Source of the DNA: Photorhabdus heterorhabditis
GTDB taxonomy: Bacteria; Pseudomonadota; Gammaproteobacteria; Enterobacterales; Enterobacteriaceae
DNA: 64,000 nucleotides
Direction: 5' to 3'
Assembly: GCF_018448905.1 (NCBI RefSeq)
Contig: NZ_RCWA01000014.1
Location: 50,207-114,206, forward strand
How positions within the stretch are numbered: position 1 is the stretch's first letter; each line of letters opens with the position of its first letter. Below the pieces are notes generated by a model. The model saw nothing but the letters and a program-made list of their open reading frames with translations. It was not told the DNA's origin and ran no database searches. The position numbers and the translations under genes are program-made. This document shows positions 35,779 through 42,873 of the stretch, piece by piece.

Positions 35779-36749
35779 AAACAACGGATGCAGTAATTGG
35801 ACAGTGGGCTAAAGTTTTTGAGTATTATGGCCTGCCCCCTGTGACAGGAAAGAAGCATTACAAAGGCAAGTGTCCCATTTGCGGCCATAAAGGTAAATAT
35901 CGTTGTGATGATCGCGATGGGCGGGGAACTTTTATTTGCGTCTGTAATATTGGTGATGGATGGGCGCTGCTTCGGCTAACTCAGAAGAAAGATTTTAAAA
36001 CGCAGGCAAAAGAAGTTGATGAAATTATTGGCAATACGTATGCCTATCAGCCTGAAAGCGTTCAATCTTCTATCAATAAAGATGACCGGTCATCATTTCG
36101 TGACAAGGTGATTGGGAAGTATTCCACACTGGTGAGTCTGCGCGGAACGTCAGCCGAAAGCTATTTACGCAACCGGGGGATCAACTGTTTACCCATCGAG
36201 CAAATCAGGTATTGCCATCATCAACCCGTAGGAACGAAAGCTTTTCAGGCTATGTATTCTCTTGCTACGGATGATAAAGGGGCGCTGTGTTATCTGCATA
36301 GGACATTATTAGACGGTGACAAAAAAGCCAATACACCTACAGCTAAAAAAATGCTGTCACTCCAAAACGACAGTTATTTAGAACATGCGGGATCTGTTGC
36401 TATTCGTATATTCCCTGTCTCATCAACGCTAGGTATCTCAGAAGGCATAGAAACTGCTCTCTCATGTAAACAGATATACGGCTGTAATACATGGTCGGTG
36501 ATGAATGCCGCATTAATGAAGCGTTTCAGAGTGCCGGCAGGAGTTAAACACTTAATTATTTTCGCTGATATGGACCTGTATTCAGCGACCGGGCACGCAG
36601 CAGCATTTGAGTGCGCCAGAGGCAATCTCATTGCCAAAAACGATTTAGAAACGGTCAGTATTCGCTGGCCTGATCATGGTGATTTCAATGACGTACTCGT
36701 TAACGGTGATGAAGTACGTGAACTGTCTTTTAAGAAGTGGGTGGAATAA
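35775..36749 (+). CDS. Phage primase with P4-alpha-type zinc finger and Toprim domain
   Basis: 324 aa from ATG 35775 (GGGAGGCAGCGA upstream). The zinc-binding part has C33, C36, C44, C55 and C57 (CPICGHKGKYRC, FICVC). The Toprim domain contains ISEGIETALSCKQIYG and LIIFADMD. It lacks the helicase domain of full P4 alpha; the upstream separate helicase may supply it. The stop overlaps the Q start. Confidence 0.88.
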   Translation: MKTTDAVIGQWAKVFEYYGLPPVTGKKHYKGKCPICGHKGKYRCDDRDGRGTFICVCNIGDGWALLRLTQKKDFKTQAKEVDEIIGNTYAYQPESVQSSINKDDRSSFRDKVIGKYSTLVSLRGTSAESYLRNRGINCLPIEQIRYCHHQPVGTKAFQAMYSLATDDKGALCYLHRTLLDGDKKANTPTAKKMLSLQNDSYLEHAGSVAIRIFPVSSTLGISEGIETALSCKQIYGCNTWSVMNAALMKRFRVPAGVKHLIIFADMDLYSATGHAAAFECARGNLIAKNDLETVSIRWPDHGDFNDVLVNGDEVRELSFKKWVE

Positions 36750-37513
36750 TGAAACTCGAATCAGCATTAAAACATTTCAGCCCAAAAGGACTGGTAATCA
36801 ACAGTTCTCCCAAATGCACATCAACGGACCGGATCACGGGTACGGATGTGATGGCGGCATTAGGGATGGCTGAATCTAAAGCGACGTTTGGGATGGCTGC
36901 GTTCTTGGGTAAACATGGCGTCAGCAATGAAGATACCATACGAACCGTTGAGCAACTGACTTTGTATGCCAGACGTCAGGTCCCCAAACTCATTACCAAA
37001 GCCAGTGGAAACCGGCTGGGAAAATGCCTGGTGATATTGGCAAAAATGGCCTTTGAGGAATATTCCCGGTCAGCGGCAACGACCACTTCATGTGCTCACT
37101 GCAATGGGCGCGGGCTAACATCAGTTCAGCGTGATGTGATTAAGTATGCAGGATATAAGGACGTGATAGAGCAGCGGGTAGAAACGGAATGGGTGGATGA
37201 ACTTTGCCCCCCTTGTAACGGCAAGGGGATTGTATCCAGTCGTTGCCGTTGTAACGGTACCGGGAAAGTTGTTGACCGTGAAGCAACGAAAGCCACGGGT
37301 GCACCAGTAATTAAAATCTGTGAGCGTTGTTCTGGCCGTGGTTATAGTCGGGTACCGTCATCAGTGGCATATGCAGCAATTAAGGCTCTACTGCCAGAGC
37401 TGACACAATCAAGTTGGTCGCGTAACTGGAAGCCATTCTATGAAAAGCTGGTGGCGAAATGTGATATCGAGGAAAGCAGAGCGGAATCTGAATTTAGCAA
37501 AGTAACGCGATAA
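36749..37513 (+). CDS. Late antitermination protein Q
   Basis: 254 aa of the Antiterm (PF03589) type. A DnaJ-like zinc region contains CAHCNGRG, CPPCNGKG, RCRCNGTG and CERCSGRG. It should modify RNA polymerase paused at the late promoter so that it reads through the immediate terminator. Both elements are visible directly downstream. Start at 36749 overlaps the primase stop as TAATG. Confidence 0.85.
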   Translation: MKLESALKHFSPKGLVINSSPKCTSTDRITGTDVMAALGMAESKATFGMAAFLGKHGVSNEDTIRTVEQLTLYARRQVPKLITKASGNRLGKCLVILAKMAFEEYSRSAATTTSCAHCNGRGLTSVQRDVIKYAGYKDVIEQRVETEWVDELCPPCNGKGIVSSRCRCNGTGKVVDREATKATGAPVIKICERCSGRGYSRVPSSVAYAAIKALLPELTQSSWSRNWKPFYEKLVAKCDIEESRAESEFSKVTR

Positions 37514-37525
37514 AAAAGAGAGGGC

Positions 37526-37554
37526 TTGCGTTTTGCATAAACTTGGCGTAATCT
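37526..37554 (+). promoter_or_regulatory. Candidate late promoter (pR'-like)
   Basis: TTGCGT (37526-37531) and TAATCT (37549-37554) are spaced by 17 bases and lie 13 bases after Q. Transcription would begin near 37561. Confidence 0.6.
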
Positions 37555-37600
37555 CTCCAGATAGTGGGAAATTGTAGCTATGCTCACTAAAGAATATTCA

Positions 37601-37625
37601 GGCCCGCCGATGAGCGGGTTTTTCT
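37601..37625 (+). terminator. tR'-like terminator downstream of the late promoter
   Basis: CCCGC and GCGGG form a short stem followed by TTTTT, about 50 bases after the expected start of the late transcript. This is the standard target arrangement for Q antitermination. Confidence 0.65.
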
Positions 37626-37691
37626 ATTTCTACCAGTAGCAAACTCAAGGTTTACAGCCAAAGTAAACGACCCCTGATCGGGGCCGTTGGG

Positions 37692-38051
37692 TTATGGAAT
37701 TAGTTGTTCTGGAGTACAGTTGTATAGTGCAGCCAGTTTTTCTCGTGTGCGCTTCTGTGGTCGATCTGACGCCTCCCACTGAGACACGGTTGATTGAGCC
37801 GTGTTGAGTTTTTCAGCTACCTCATGCTGAGACAGCCCACGATAGATGCGCCAGGCTGCCAGAATAGAAACATCCTGATCAACCATAATAGACACGACGC
37901 CGTTAGGCACGGTCACCTCATCATATTTTGACGGAGTGTATGGCACATCCTCCCAATCTTCCTTTGTGCTGAGAAGTTTTTCGTATTCAGCTACTGGCAG
38001 GACAACATATTGAGGTTTTCCTGCTTCATCATTTATGTATTGCATTTTCAT
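37692..38051 (-). CDS. Antitoxin with C-terminal XRE HTH, RelE-type partner
   Basis: 119 aa. The N-terminal half (MQYINDEAGKPQYVVLPVAE) resembles the Phd/YefM-like start of antitoxins that carry a toxin-binding segment. The C-terminal HTH reads SQHEVAEKLNTAQSTVSQWE. It lies downstream of the RelE-like toxin in the same transcription unit, toxin first as in higBA-type modules. It faces against the late operon. Confidence 0.8.
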   Translation of the reverse strand: MKMQYINDEAGKPQYVVLPVAEYEKLLSTKEDWEDVPYTPSKYDEVTVPNGVVSIMVDQDVSILAAWRIYRGLSQHEVAEKLNTAQSTVSQWEASDRPQKRTREKLAALYNCTPEQLIP

Positions 38052-38116
38052 ATATTCATCCGTGTAGCCAAGAGTCGCGGTGAATTTAATAATGAGGAAA
38101 TGGCGGGTTGCCCCGC

Positions 38117-38377
38117 CTAGTACGTTGTCGATGTTCTCCGTTTGACTGCCATTATCGAGCAGATAACCGGCTCGCCGTCAGTGATTTCGAAGATTATCCT
38201 GTATTCACCAACCCGTAGTCTGTATTGGTTATCAAGGTCATGAAGCTTCTTGATGTCCAACATCACTACGGGGAAAGTTTCAAGTTGGTTAACCTTCTCA
38301 TTGATAGCTTTCCGGTATCTGGTATCGATTGAAAGCAACTGTTTTCGTGCTTTCCTCGTCCATTGAACCGTAACCAT
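38117..38377 (-). CDS. RelE/ParE-family toxin
   Basis: 86 aa: TVQWTRKARKQLLSIDTRYR, then KKLHDLDNQYRLRVGEYRII and VKRRTSTTY, the core of RelE-type mRNA interferases. The RxGxYRIIF motif and basic C-terminus are in place. It is followed by its antitoxin gene; the operator palindromes lie about 48-95 bases upstream of its start. Confidence 0.88.
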   Translation of the reverse strand: MVTVQWTRKARKQLLSIDTRYRKAINEKVNQLETFPVVMLDIKKLHDLDNQYRLRVGEYRIIFEITDGEPVICSIMAVKRRTSTTY

Positions 38378-38424
38378 CGTTTCCTCATTTGTTAAAGAGC
38401 CTATCCGCTTGGGATGATTAGATA

Positions 38425-38472
38425 ATACGATTTTAATCGTATTGTGTCAATAAAATGCGATTAAAATACGAT
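38425..38472 (-). promoter_or_regulatory. Operator palindromes of the toxin-antitoxin pair
   Basis: ATACGATTTTAATCGTAT (38425-38442) is a perfect palindrome with 7-base arms. A second, imperfect copy, ATGCGATTAAAATACGAT, lies at 38455-38472. They overlap the presumed promoter upstream of the toxin and fit autoregulation by the antitoxin HTH. Confidence 0.65.
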
Positions 38473-38483
38473 ATTGTTTTCAG

Positions 38484-38510
38484 GGCTGCGCATGGTGTGG
38501 CCTTTTTTGT
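38484..38510 (+). terminator. Hairpin before the 82-aa ORF
   Basis: GGCTGCGC and GTGTGGCC pair (with G-U pairs) and TTTTTT follows. A very similar element, GGCTGCG...CGCGGCC with TTTTT, recurs at 39405, so the two may be duplicated terminators in the late operon. Confidence 0.45.
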
Positions 38511-38525
38511 ATCTGGAGATTTATC

Positions 38526-38774
38526 ATGAGCGATAACCAGCCGTACTTTTACAATCCGAATATGTCTTCTGAACATTTGGAGGATTGGTTAGATAAGCAA
38601 AGATTGCATGTCACTTACTTCAACAAACTGAAACAAGAAAGAGCCGCACTGGAACAACGGCTCTCAGAGATTGATGTGATTTTAGATAACTTTAAACATG
38701 AGTTTGAAGGTAAATTGAGTTTTCCCTGGGAGCCCAGTCCTCATCTAAAATATCATCAAAACGGTAAGAAATAG
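38526..38774 (+). CDS. Phage hypothetical protein, 82 aa
   Basis: An N-terminal acidic part (MSSEHLEDWLDKQRLHVTYF) and a coiled-coil (KLKQERAALEQRLSEIDVIL). GGAG lies before ATG. It lies between the toxin-antitoxin pair and the leftward zinc-ribbon gene. Unknown function. Confidence 0.55.
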   Translation: MSDNQPYFYNPNMSSEHLEDWLDKQRLHVTYFNKLKQERAALEQRLSEIDVILDNFKHEFEGKLSFPWEPSPHLKYHQNGKK

Positions 38775-38791
38775 CCTCAGGTCAAGTATTT

Positions 38792-39295
38792 TCAGCGAGG
38801 CAAGAGAGCGGAAAAATTCGGCTTAACTGGGATCATCTTATGCATAAGAATATTTACAGAGCAATTAGGACAAAGACTCTGGAAAAAATACCCTTTAGCA
38901 GTCGATACGGTGTCTCCTGTTGGTTGAAGTATCGATATTTCTCTTTTCTGGAAACAGTGTGCGCAAAGATAGTGCGTTTTGATATCAGAATCTGGAAGCG
39001 CCTTCAATCGGTATACCGTCGAACCGGCATCAGTGGTATAGATTTCATAATCCTTGGACTGCAAAGCAAACATCTTGATTTGGGCATTTTCCTCAGTAAG
39101 CTTCATTGTGATTTGCTTTTCAGCAAGGTAAAGGCTGGAGAGCTCTGCATGAGCCATTTGTAATTCGCTAATTTTTTCTCTGAGCTCGCCAATGGCGTTA
39201 GTGATAGTAATTTCATCACGTGCATCTTTTATTACTTTTAACAATTCGAAAGCTTGCTTTGTCGCTGTAATAGCAGCGGCTGCTTCTGTAATCAT
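38792..39295 (-). CDS. Coiled-coil plus zinc-ribbon moron protein
   Basis: 167 aa, transcribed against the late genes. Residues 1-75 are helical (TATKQAFELLKVIKDARDEI; ELREKISELQMAHAELSSLY). The C-terminal half has paired cysteines CAHC and CPNC, a likely zinc ribbon. Such a leftward gene in the lysis region with its own promoter is typical of a moron expressed in the lysogen. The function is unknown. Confidence 0.65.
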   Translation of the reverse strand: MITEAAAAITATKQAFELLKVIKDARDEITITNAIGELREKISELQMAHAELSSLYLAEKQITMKLTEENAQIKMFALQSKDYEIYTTDAGSTVYRLKALPDSDIKTHYLCAHCFQKREISILQPTGDTVSTAKGYFFQSLCPNCSVNILMHKMIPVKPNFSALLPR

Positions 39296-39404
39296 ATTAG
39301 TCTCACATTATTGTAGGGGTGAGTTAATTCTAGATGATTTCTTGTTGTAGGGGTATAGCAGGAAACACGCGCCGGGCGTGAGCAGTACCCGGCAACACTT
39401 CAAG

Positions 39405-39430
39405 GGCTGCGATCTGACGCGGCCTTTTTC
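39405..39430 (+). terminator. Hairpin upstream of the holin gene
   Basis: GGCTGCG and CGCGGCC pair across ATCTGA and are followed by TTTTTC. A second stem, GCCGGG/CCCGGC, lies just before it at about 39370-39394. They may stop leakage into the lysis genes when Q is absent. Confidence 0.55.
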
Positions 39431-39484
39431 TTTTCACACCCGACAAATGCCGGGACTCAAATTCCCCAGGTCGGGGGTGGAAAT

Positions 39485-39817
39485 ATGAAACTCATGGACA
39501 AGCAGCCTGATATATGGATGCAGCTATGGTTATGGCTGTTATCAGTCAAAGAGCAAGGGCTAGGCGCGGCACTGGCTGCAACAATGGCTTACCTCAGAGG
39601 CCGATATAACGGCGGTAAGTTCTGGAAGACAATGATTGACGCGCTGATGTGTGCACTTATCGCGTGGTTTATCCGTGATTTGTTGGTCTTTTTAAATTTG
39701 AGCACGGACCTGGCTTACATCGGCAGTGTGATTATTGGTTATCTGGGAACGGACTTTTTCGGCCAATTGATGCGTGGGACTTTGAATCGTAAAGCCGGGG
39801 TATCAGATGCAAAGTAG
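39485..39817 (+). CDS. Phage holin
   Basis: 110 aa with two to three hydrophobic segments ([53 protein letters not shown]). This matches the lambda-family/LydA-type holin (Phage_holin_3). It permeabilises the inner membrane to release the endolysin. It overlaps the endolysin gene by 11 bases. Confidence 0.85.
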   Translation: MKLMDKQPDIWMQLWLWLLSVKEQGLGAALAATMAYLRGRYNGGKFWKTMIDALMCALIAWFIRDLLVFLNLSTDLAYIGSVIIGYLGTDFFGQLMRGTLNRKAGVSDAK

Positions 39818-40211
39818 GGGTATACGAAACAACAATCCCGGCAATATTCGCTGGGGGGATAATTGGCAAGGTTTGGTGCCTGAATCACAGCGTACCGATA
39901 AATCTTTTTGTCAGTTTATCAGTCCTGAATATGGTATTCGGGCTATGATAAAGGTCATTCGGAATTACAACAGGAAATACGGGATCAATACTGTCAGCGG
40001 CATCATTTCACGATGGGCGCCAGAGATAGAAAATAATACGGCGGGTTATATTAATCGTGTGTGTAAAGACACCGATGTTACCCGCGACCAGGTTGTTGAT
40101 GTATTTAATCAGGCATTTATGACCAAACTGATTAAAGCCATTATTACAGTGGAAAATGGTAGCCAGCCCTATAGCAATGAGGTGATTGATAAAGCCTTTT
40201 CACTTTTGTAG
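39807..40211 (+). CDS. Endolysin (peptidoglycan hydrolase-like)
   Basis: 134 aa with [12 protein letters not shown] near the start, then [40 protein letters not shown] and ENGSQPYS. This domain type is found in phage endolysins and structural tail lysins. Position between holin and spanin fits an endolysin. There is no signal peptide, so export relies on the holin. The tape measure carries a clearly related C-terminal domain. Confidence 0.82.
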   Translation: MQSRGIRNNNPGNIRWGDNWQGLVPESQRTDKSFCQFISPEYGIRAMIKVIRNYNRKYGINTVSGIISRWAPEIENNTAGYINRVCKDTDVTRDQVVDVFNQAFMTKLIKAIITVENGSQPYSNEVIDKAFSLL

Positions 40212-40220
40212 GGTGATATT

Positions 40221-40670
40221 ATGAAGTTTAATTCTCATAGTTACACGATCATTGCTCTGGCTCTTGTTTCATTGCTGGCGTATCACTATTACGGTCAGTA
40301 TACCAAACAGCTTGATGCAACAGTTCAGCTACAGAGTCGGCTGTTGGAGCAACAGAATGAAATTGTCAGCCAGCAGGAGCGGATAAAACGCTTGTCTGAG
40401 TTGGATACTAAACACACGCAGGAACTTACCAATGCCAAATCTGAAATTGATACTCTTCGTGATGATGTTGCCAGTGGTCGTAAGCGCTTGTTCGTCAAAG
40501 CCACATGTCCAAAGAGCGAAGCCGATTCCCGCGCCCGCATGGATGATGCAGCCACCGCCAGACCTGCTGACACCGCTATCCGAAATTATTGGACCCTCAG
40601 AGAGCGAATAGCAGCAATCAATCAGCAGGTATTAGGCTTGCAGGACTACATCAAAACTCAGTGTCAGTAG
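40221..40670 (+). CDS. Rz-type inner-membrane spanin
   Basis: 149 aa with an N-terminal signal-anchor (YTIIALALVSLLAYHYYG) and a long periplasmic coiled-coil (LQSRLLEQQNEIVSQQERIK). It spans the periplasm with Rz1 to fuse inner and outer membranes during lysis. The Rz1 gene is nested in another frame. Confidence 0.88.
   Translation: MKFNSHSYTIIALALVSLLAYHYYGQYTKQLDATVQLQSRLLEQQNEIVSQQERIKRLSELDTKHTQELTNAKSEIDTLRDDVASGRKRLFVKATCPKSEADSRARMDDAATARPADTAIRNYWTLRERIAAINQQVLGLQDYIKTQCQ
40432..40611 (+). CDS. Rz1-type outer-membrane spanin lipoprotein, nested in Rz
   Basis: 59 aa in the +1 frame of Rz, from ATG 40432 to TAG 40611. The lipoprotein signal MPNLKLILFVMMLPVVVSAC (Cys20 lipidated) is followed by the proline-rich segment PIPAPAWMMQPPPDLLTPLS, very like lambda Rz1 (PPPPPAWIMQPPPDWQTPL). 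It is the outer-membrane half of the spanin complex. Confidence 0.93.
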   Translation: MPNLKLILFVMMLPVVVSACSSKPHVQRAKPIPAPAWMMQPPPDLLTPLSEIIGPSESE

Positions 40671-40678
40671 GTGAAAAA

Positions 40679-40951
40679 ATGCAGACGGAAGTTGACTTGA
40701 TTTACTTTGAGAAAAACAGAGAAGAGCGAACGCAACTCAGTAAATACTACGTATTACACAACAACTTAAACACCGTTCTTGAACAAACACTTGTCATCAG
40801 TAGAGACGAGTTCGGAAAATATATCGCAAGCATTGAGTTTTCTGGTTTTCCGAAACTGTATTCAGAGAATGAAGCCGCTTTAAAACTGGCTGACTGGATG
40901 AAAAGGATGTCTGAAGCAATAGAGAATCATTTTAGAACCGAGTGTCAGTAA
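40679..40951 (+). CDS. Phage hypothetical protein after spanin, 90 aa
   Basis: Start ATG 40679 after AGGTGAAAAA. The protein MQTEVDLIYFEKNREERTQL followed by YYVLHNNLNTVLEQTLVISR is a small alpha/beta protein. Not recognised. Confidence 0.55.
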   Translation: MQTEVDLIYFEKNREERTQLSKYYVLHNNLNTVLEQTLVISRDEFGKYIASIEFSGFPKLYSENEAALKLADWMKRMSEAIENHFRTECQ

Positions 40952-41146
40952 TAGCCTCGTTTAATCCGGGGCTTTTTATTATCTAGCGCATTCACACGCG
41001 CATCTATTTCTAAACGCAGAGCCTCATCAGCAAGTCGCAAAGGTAAGATGTATGACGACTGTTTGAACATAGCGAAAGCGTGGGCGAGTAAATACTCGGC
41101 TGAGAAACCAAAAGTAAGAGCGTAAGAAAAGACTTAAAACTTAATG

Positions 41147-41175
41147 AGCTTCTGAATAGTCAGAGGCTTTTATTA
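41147..41175 (+). terminator. Stem-loop before the 61-aa ORF
   Basis: GCTTCTGA and TCAGAGGC pair across ATAG, followed by TTTTATTAT. It lies in a gene-free stretch of 244 bases (40952-41195). Confidence 0.6.
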
Positions 41176-41195
41176 TCAGAAACAGGAAAAATCAA

Positions 41196-41381
41196 ATGTT
41201 TAGATATAATTTAAAGCAGGCTGTCAAAATCAATATCAGCATTGAAGTGGGTGAGGTTAAAGGTCGCGCTGAGTATACAAATCACATCAATAACTACTTT
41301 ATCAGTTATCGTGCCTCTGACGGTCGGGCGGCAGAGGGCTGGTTTGATGAAGATGAGATTTCATCAGCAGATGAAGAGTAG
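41196..41381 (+). CDS. Small acidic phage protein, 61 aa
   Basis: FRYNLKQAVKINISIEVGEV then ISYRASDGRAAEGWFDEDEI. AGGAAAAATCAA precedes ATG. It looks like a short beta-barrel-like domain of the kind seen in small phage proteins. Unknown function. Confidence 0.5.
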   Translation: MFRYNLKQAVKINISIEVGEVKGRAEYTNHINNYFISYRASDGRAAEGWFDEDEISSADEE

Positions 41382-41523
41382 TCACTAATTCAGAGCATTC
41401 TGCTGACAGAGTGCTCGATAGTAGTTATTCACTCCGGTGTGGTATTTAAAATGCCGGGGATTTATCAGACTGAAAAGTAGAAAGTTCTGATTACAGCTGT
41501 TTTTGGTTTAGCGAGGGTTTAAA

Positions 41524-41718
41524 ATGAAATTTGAAGATTTAACAATCGAGTCACAAGTAACGGCACGTGAAGTATTAGCAGATATGCTGAGAATGAAATA
41601 TCAACATGAACTTGGTTTAGATCCTAATGTGATTAGATTTCTAGGCCACAATGTAAGAAAAGCATTTGTGGCCTTGGAGAGTGAAGAGCCTAGAGCTGAA
41701 TGTAACGAATCATTCTGA
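41524..41718 (+). CDS. Small phage protein, 64 aa
   Basis: TIESQVTAREVLADMLRMKY then IRFLGHNVRKAFVALESEEP. GAGGGTTTAAA precedes ATG. The 3' end overlaps the leftward gene by nine bases. Unknown. Confidence 0.5.
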   Translation: MKFEDLTIESQVTAREVLADMLRMKYQHELGLDPNVIRFLGHNVRKAFVALESEEPRAECNESF

Positions 41719-42000
41719 AGCGTAAAGTAAAGAGGACCACTCACTGGCTTGGAATTTACAAACGAATAAAGAGGGATCTTTACTAGATAGCGGACTTGCT
41801 ACTGATTTCACCTTATCTCTTATCTGACTTGGTGATAATGAAGATTTACCAAAATATGTGCCACTAGGTAAATCGTGAGACTTGCCGTCCGAATATTTAA
41901 TGTACTTGTAAAAACCAATTGCCAACATTTTCTTATGTAATGTCTCATAGTCACTATAATCGGCATCATATATTTCTACTCTAACTAAGTAATTAGCCAT
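41710..42000 (-). CDS. GhoS-like (DUF2622-type) small protein
   Basis: 96 aa: NYLVRVEIYDADYSDYETLH, then GFYKYIKYSDGKSHDLPSGT and SPSQIRDKVKSVASPLSSKD. I recall this family from phages and plasmids, and it is often annotated as a type V endoribonuclease antitoxin GhoS-like protein with a ferredoxin-like fold. There is no membrane toxin like GhoT beside it. It is leftward in a rightward operon with its own GGAG site, so it is another moron. Confidence 0.5.
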   Translation of the reverse strand: MANYLVRVEIYDADYSDYETLHKKMLAIGFYKYIKYSDGKSHDLPSGTYFGKSSLSPSQIRDKVKSVASPLSSKDPSLFVCKFQASEWSSLLYASE

Positions 42001-42119
42001 TTTGGTTACTCCTCATTTGACTGTGGAATGACAAACATATCAATTTTTCTTGACTGTGGAAAGCGAGAAACCCGCACCGCCTGAGTGGGTTAACAAAGCA
42101 GGCATATAATCAGATAATA

Positions 42120-42147
42120 GGTCGCTTCGGCGGCATTTTTTATTTAA
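42120..42147 (+). terminator. Hairpin before the small terminase
   Basis: GTCGC and GCGGC pair across a TTCG loop and ATTTTTTATTT follows, immediately upstream of the terS ribosome site. Confidence 0.5.
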
Positions 42148-42156
42148 GGGAAAGAG

Positions 42157-42873
42157 ATGGCAAAAAATACTGACTGGGAGGGAATAGAGCGTGATTACCG
42201 TTCCGGCCTTCTCTCAATCAGGGAGATTGCCAAACAATATGGCATCAGTGATGCAGCGATTCGAAAAAGAGCGAAAACTGAGGGATGGGTTCGCACTATT
42301 GTTGAAAGTACGCAGTGCGAACCTGATGCGAACCAAGCGGAAAGTCAGGTAGCAAGTAGCACCAGTAATATCTTGGAGTCTGAAAAGTTCGCAGAGAGTT
42401 CGCAGGGAACCGCAGGGATTCTAAAGCCGCAATACGAACAGTTTGCTCAAAACATAGCGGCGGGTATGCTGATGAAAGAGGCGGCAATTTGTGCGGGTTA
42501 CTCTCCAGCCCGTGCTGATTCTCAATCATCCATATTGATACGCAGACCGGAAATAAAAGCCCGCATTCGAGAACTGAGAAACGAAGCGGCGTTGCTTGTT
42601 TCATTCAATGCTGGACACTTGGCTGAATTGTCGTTTCGTGCTGGGAAGGAAGCGTTAGCAGATAAGAAATTCGGGCAGGTTGCCCCAAATATTAAAAATG
42701 CCGCGCAACTTACCGGTATCGACATGAGCAGCAATAAAACTGAGGTCAATGTTGATCTCGCTGGCCTGAGTTATGGCAAAGTCTGTATTGTCACGCCTGC
42801 GAGTTGCCCGGCTGATGTGTGGGCTTCTCACATGGAGAAGCTCCGTGAGGGAAAACAGATAGCCCGGTCATAA
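42157..42873 (+). CDS. Terminase small subunit
   Basis: 238 aa. An N-terminal HTH ([20 protein letters not shown]) for pac/cos recognition and a central segment ([20 protein letters not shown]) of Terminase_2 type. It recognises phage DNA for packaging and recruits the large subunit. Its last codons (GAG GGA AAA CAG) contain a -1 slippery heptamer, and its stop (TAA) overlaps the beginning of the large-subunit frame. Confidence 0.85.
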   Translation: MAKNTDWEGIERDYRSGLLSIREIAKQYGISDAAIRKRAKTEGWVRTIVESTQCEPDANQAESQVASSTSNILESEKFAESSQGTAGILKPQYEQFAQNIAAGMLMKEAAICAGYSPARADSQSSILIRRPEIKARIRELRNEAALLVSFNAGHLAELSFRAGKEALADKKFGQVAPNIKNAAQLTGIDMSSNKTEVNVDLAGLSYGKVCIVTPASCPADVWASHMEKLREGKQIARS

